From NCBI GenBank assembly GCA_900317285.1, contig ONGA01000008.1:62001-126000 (forward strand): 64,000 nt of DNA, given 5' to 3'. The notes beneath the pieces were generated by a model. That model was given only the letters and a program-made list of their open reading frames with translations. It was not told where the DNA came from and did not search any database. The DNA comes from an uncultured Bacteroidales bacterium (lineage in GTDB: Bacteria; Bacteroidota; Bacteroidia; Bacteroidales; P3). Made by a program: the position numbers and the translations under genes. Positions 63,718 to 64,000 of this stretch are shown one piece after another (positions within the stretch are counted from its first letter, which is position 1; every line of letters starts with the position of its first letter).

Positions 63718-64000
63718 ATGAAAAAAATCATTCTCGCCACCGTCGCCATGATGTGCCTTTGTGGCACATCTATGGCGCAGCGGCATGTTGAATTCCGTTG
63801 GCGCGGAATTTATTTCGTGGGCGACGCTGCCTACGCCATGAACCTTAACACTGGGGTTAACGACAACGGTTTCGCCGACACTGTGGCGGCGTTCATGCCG
63901 TCAATTTCTGCGGGCTTTCAGTTCCGCAAGGAGGCTTCCGTAGGCGCGGGTTTCAGCTACCTCGCCGATCCATCCGGTGCTTTTACTCAGTTGCCCATTT
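63718..64000 (+). CDS. outer-membrane beta-barrel protein, 3' partial
   Basis: The first 94 codons are visible, starting 1 nt after the CoA-transferase stop; the rest lies beyond the window. It has a signal peptide (MKKIILATVAMM ... GTSMAQ) and then alternating strands such as VEFRWRGIYFVGD, AAFMPSISAGFQFRKEASVGAGFSYL, read in shorter blocks. This fits a small outer-membrane barrel of the PorT-like kind. Its place in the lysine operon suggests a linked envelope role, but no function can be given. Confidence 0.65.
   Translation, partial: MKKIILATVAMMCLCGTSMAQRHVEFRWRGIYFVGDAAYAMNLNTGVNDNGFADTVAAFMPSISAGFQFRKEASVGAGFSYLADPSGAFTQLPI

Overview
The window reads as a chromosomal segment of an uncultured-type Bacteroidales bacterium (phylum Bacteroidota). 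Four things point there. The type IX secretion (T9SS) genes porU and porV are present, along with a large surface protein ending in a T9SS sorting domain. The primary sigma factor is short (286 aa) and lacks region 1.1. Promoters are of the TAnnTTTG type. There is a dense set of Bacteroidales lipoprotein and outer-membrane families. HydF and a lysine 5,6-aminomutase cluster suggest an anaerobe that makes an [FeFe]-hydrogenase and ferments lysine towards butyrate. I cannot assign a genus.

Layout. 1-4.9 kb: the 3' part of a T9SS-secreted repeat adhesin, a fimbrillin-like lipoprotein and a 58-aa gene. 4.9-6.3 kb: three tandem paralogous lipoproteins on the minus strand. 6.7-14.5 kb: a 2587-aa cyclic beta-1,2-glucan synthase-like enzyme. 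14.6-23.6 kb: mainly housekeeping on the plus strand (U32 peptidase family, radA, ffh, folD, rpoD, rsmG). 23.6-31.2 kb, minus strand: a carboxypeptidase-regulatory-domain protein with a reduced GH2 beta-mannosidase, a DUF486 protein, and the overlapping hydF-folA-cinA set. 31.3-32.9 kb: two DUF4919 genes. 32.9-39.4 kb, minus strand: mutS2, a nitrilase-family gene, ribF, an outer-membrane protein and a TlpA-like lipoprotein. 39.8-48.7 kb, plus strand: guaB, three periplasmic folding genes, moxR, an OmpA-like protein and panB. 48.7-56.1 kb, minus strand: HdeD-like, floA, nfeD, clpS, ispF, porV, porU. 56.5-64 kb, plus strand: tRNA-Arg(CCG), a CPBP protease, HU, a 29-aa basic protein, rng, a GH25 lysozyme, kamD-kamE, a CoA-transferase subunit and the start of a barrel protein.

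The most unusual feature is not one gene. The window is scattered with short imperfect tandem 'phrase' repeats of fixed unit length. Units of 7, 8, 9 and 10 nt occur between genes. The 7- and 9-nt kinds also occur in frame inside genes, including radA, the glucan synthase (four tracts), the T9SS adhesin and several signal peptides. A separate class with an 11-nt period, about one DNA helical turn, occurs at five intergenic places. Four of these carry the decamer GACATAGGAG or its complement. Two of the five are the ends of a roughly 277-bp dispersed element found in inverted orientation about 20 kb apart (18688-18965 and 39402-39677). Each copy sits directly upstream of a TAnnTTTG promoter in the same relative orientation.

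Functional links inside the window: PorU and PorV would secrete and anchor proteins such as the adhesin at the left edge. The SurA-like genes would serve the many outer-membrane barrels. KamD/KamE and the CoA transferase belong to one lysine-to-butyrate pathway. Function calls rest on sequence motifs read by eye; no database search was run.
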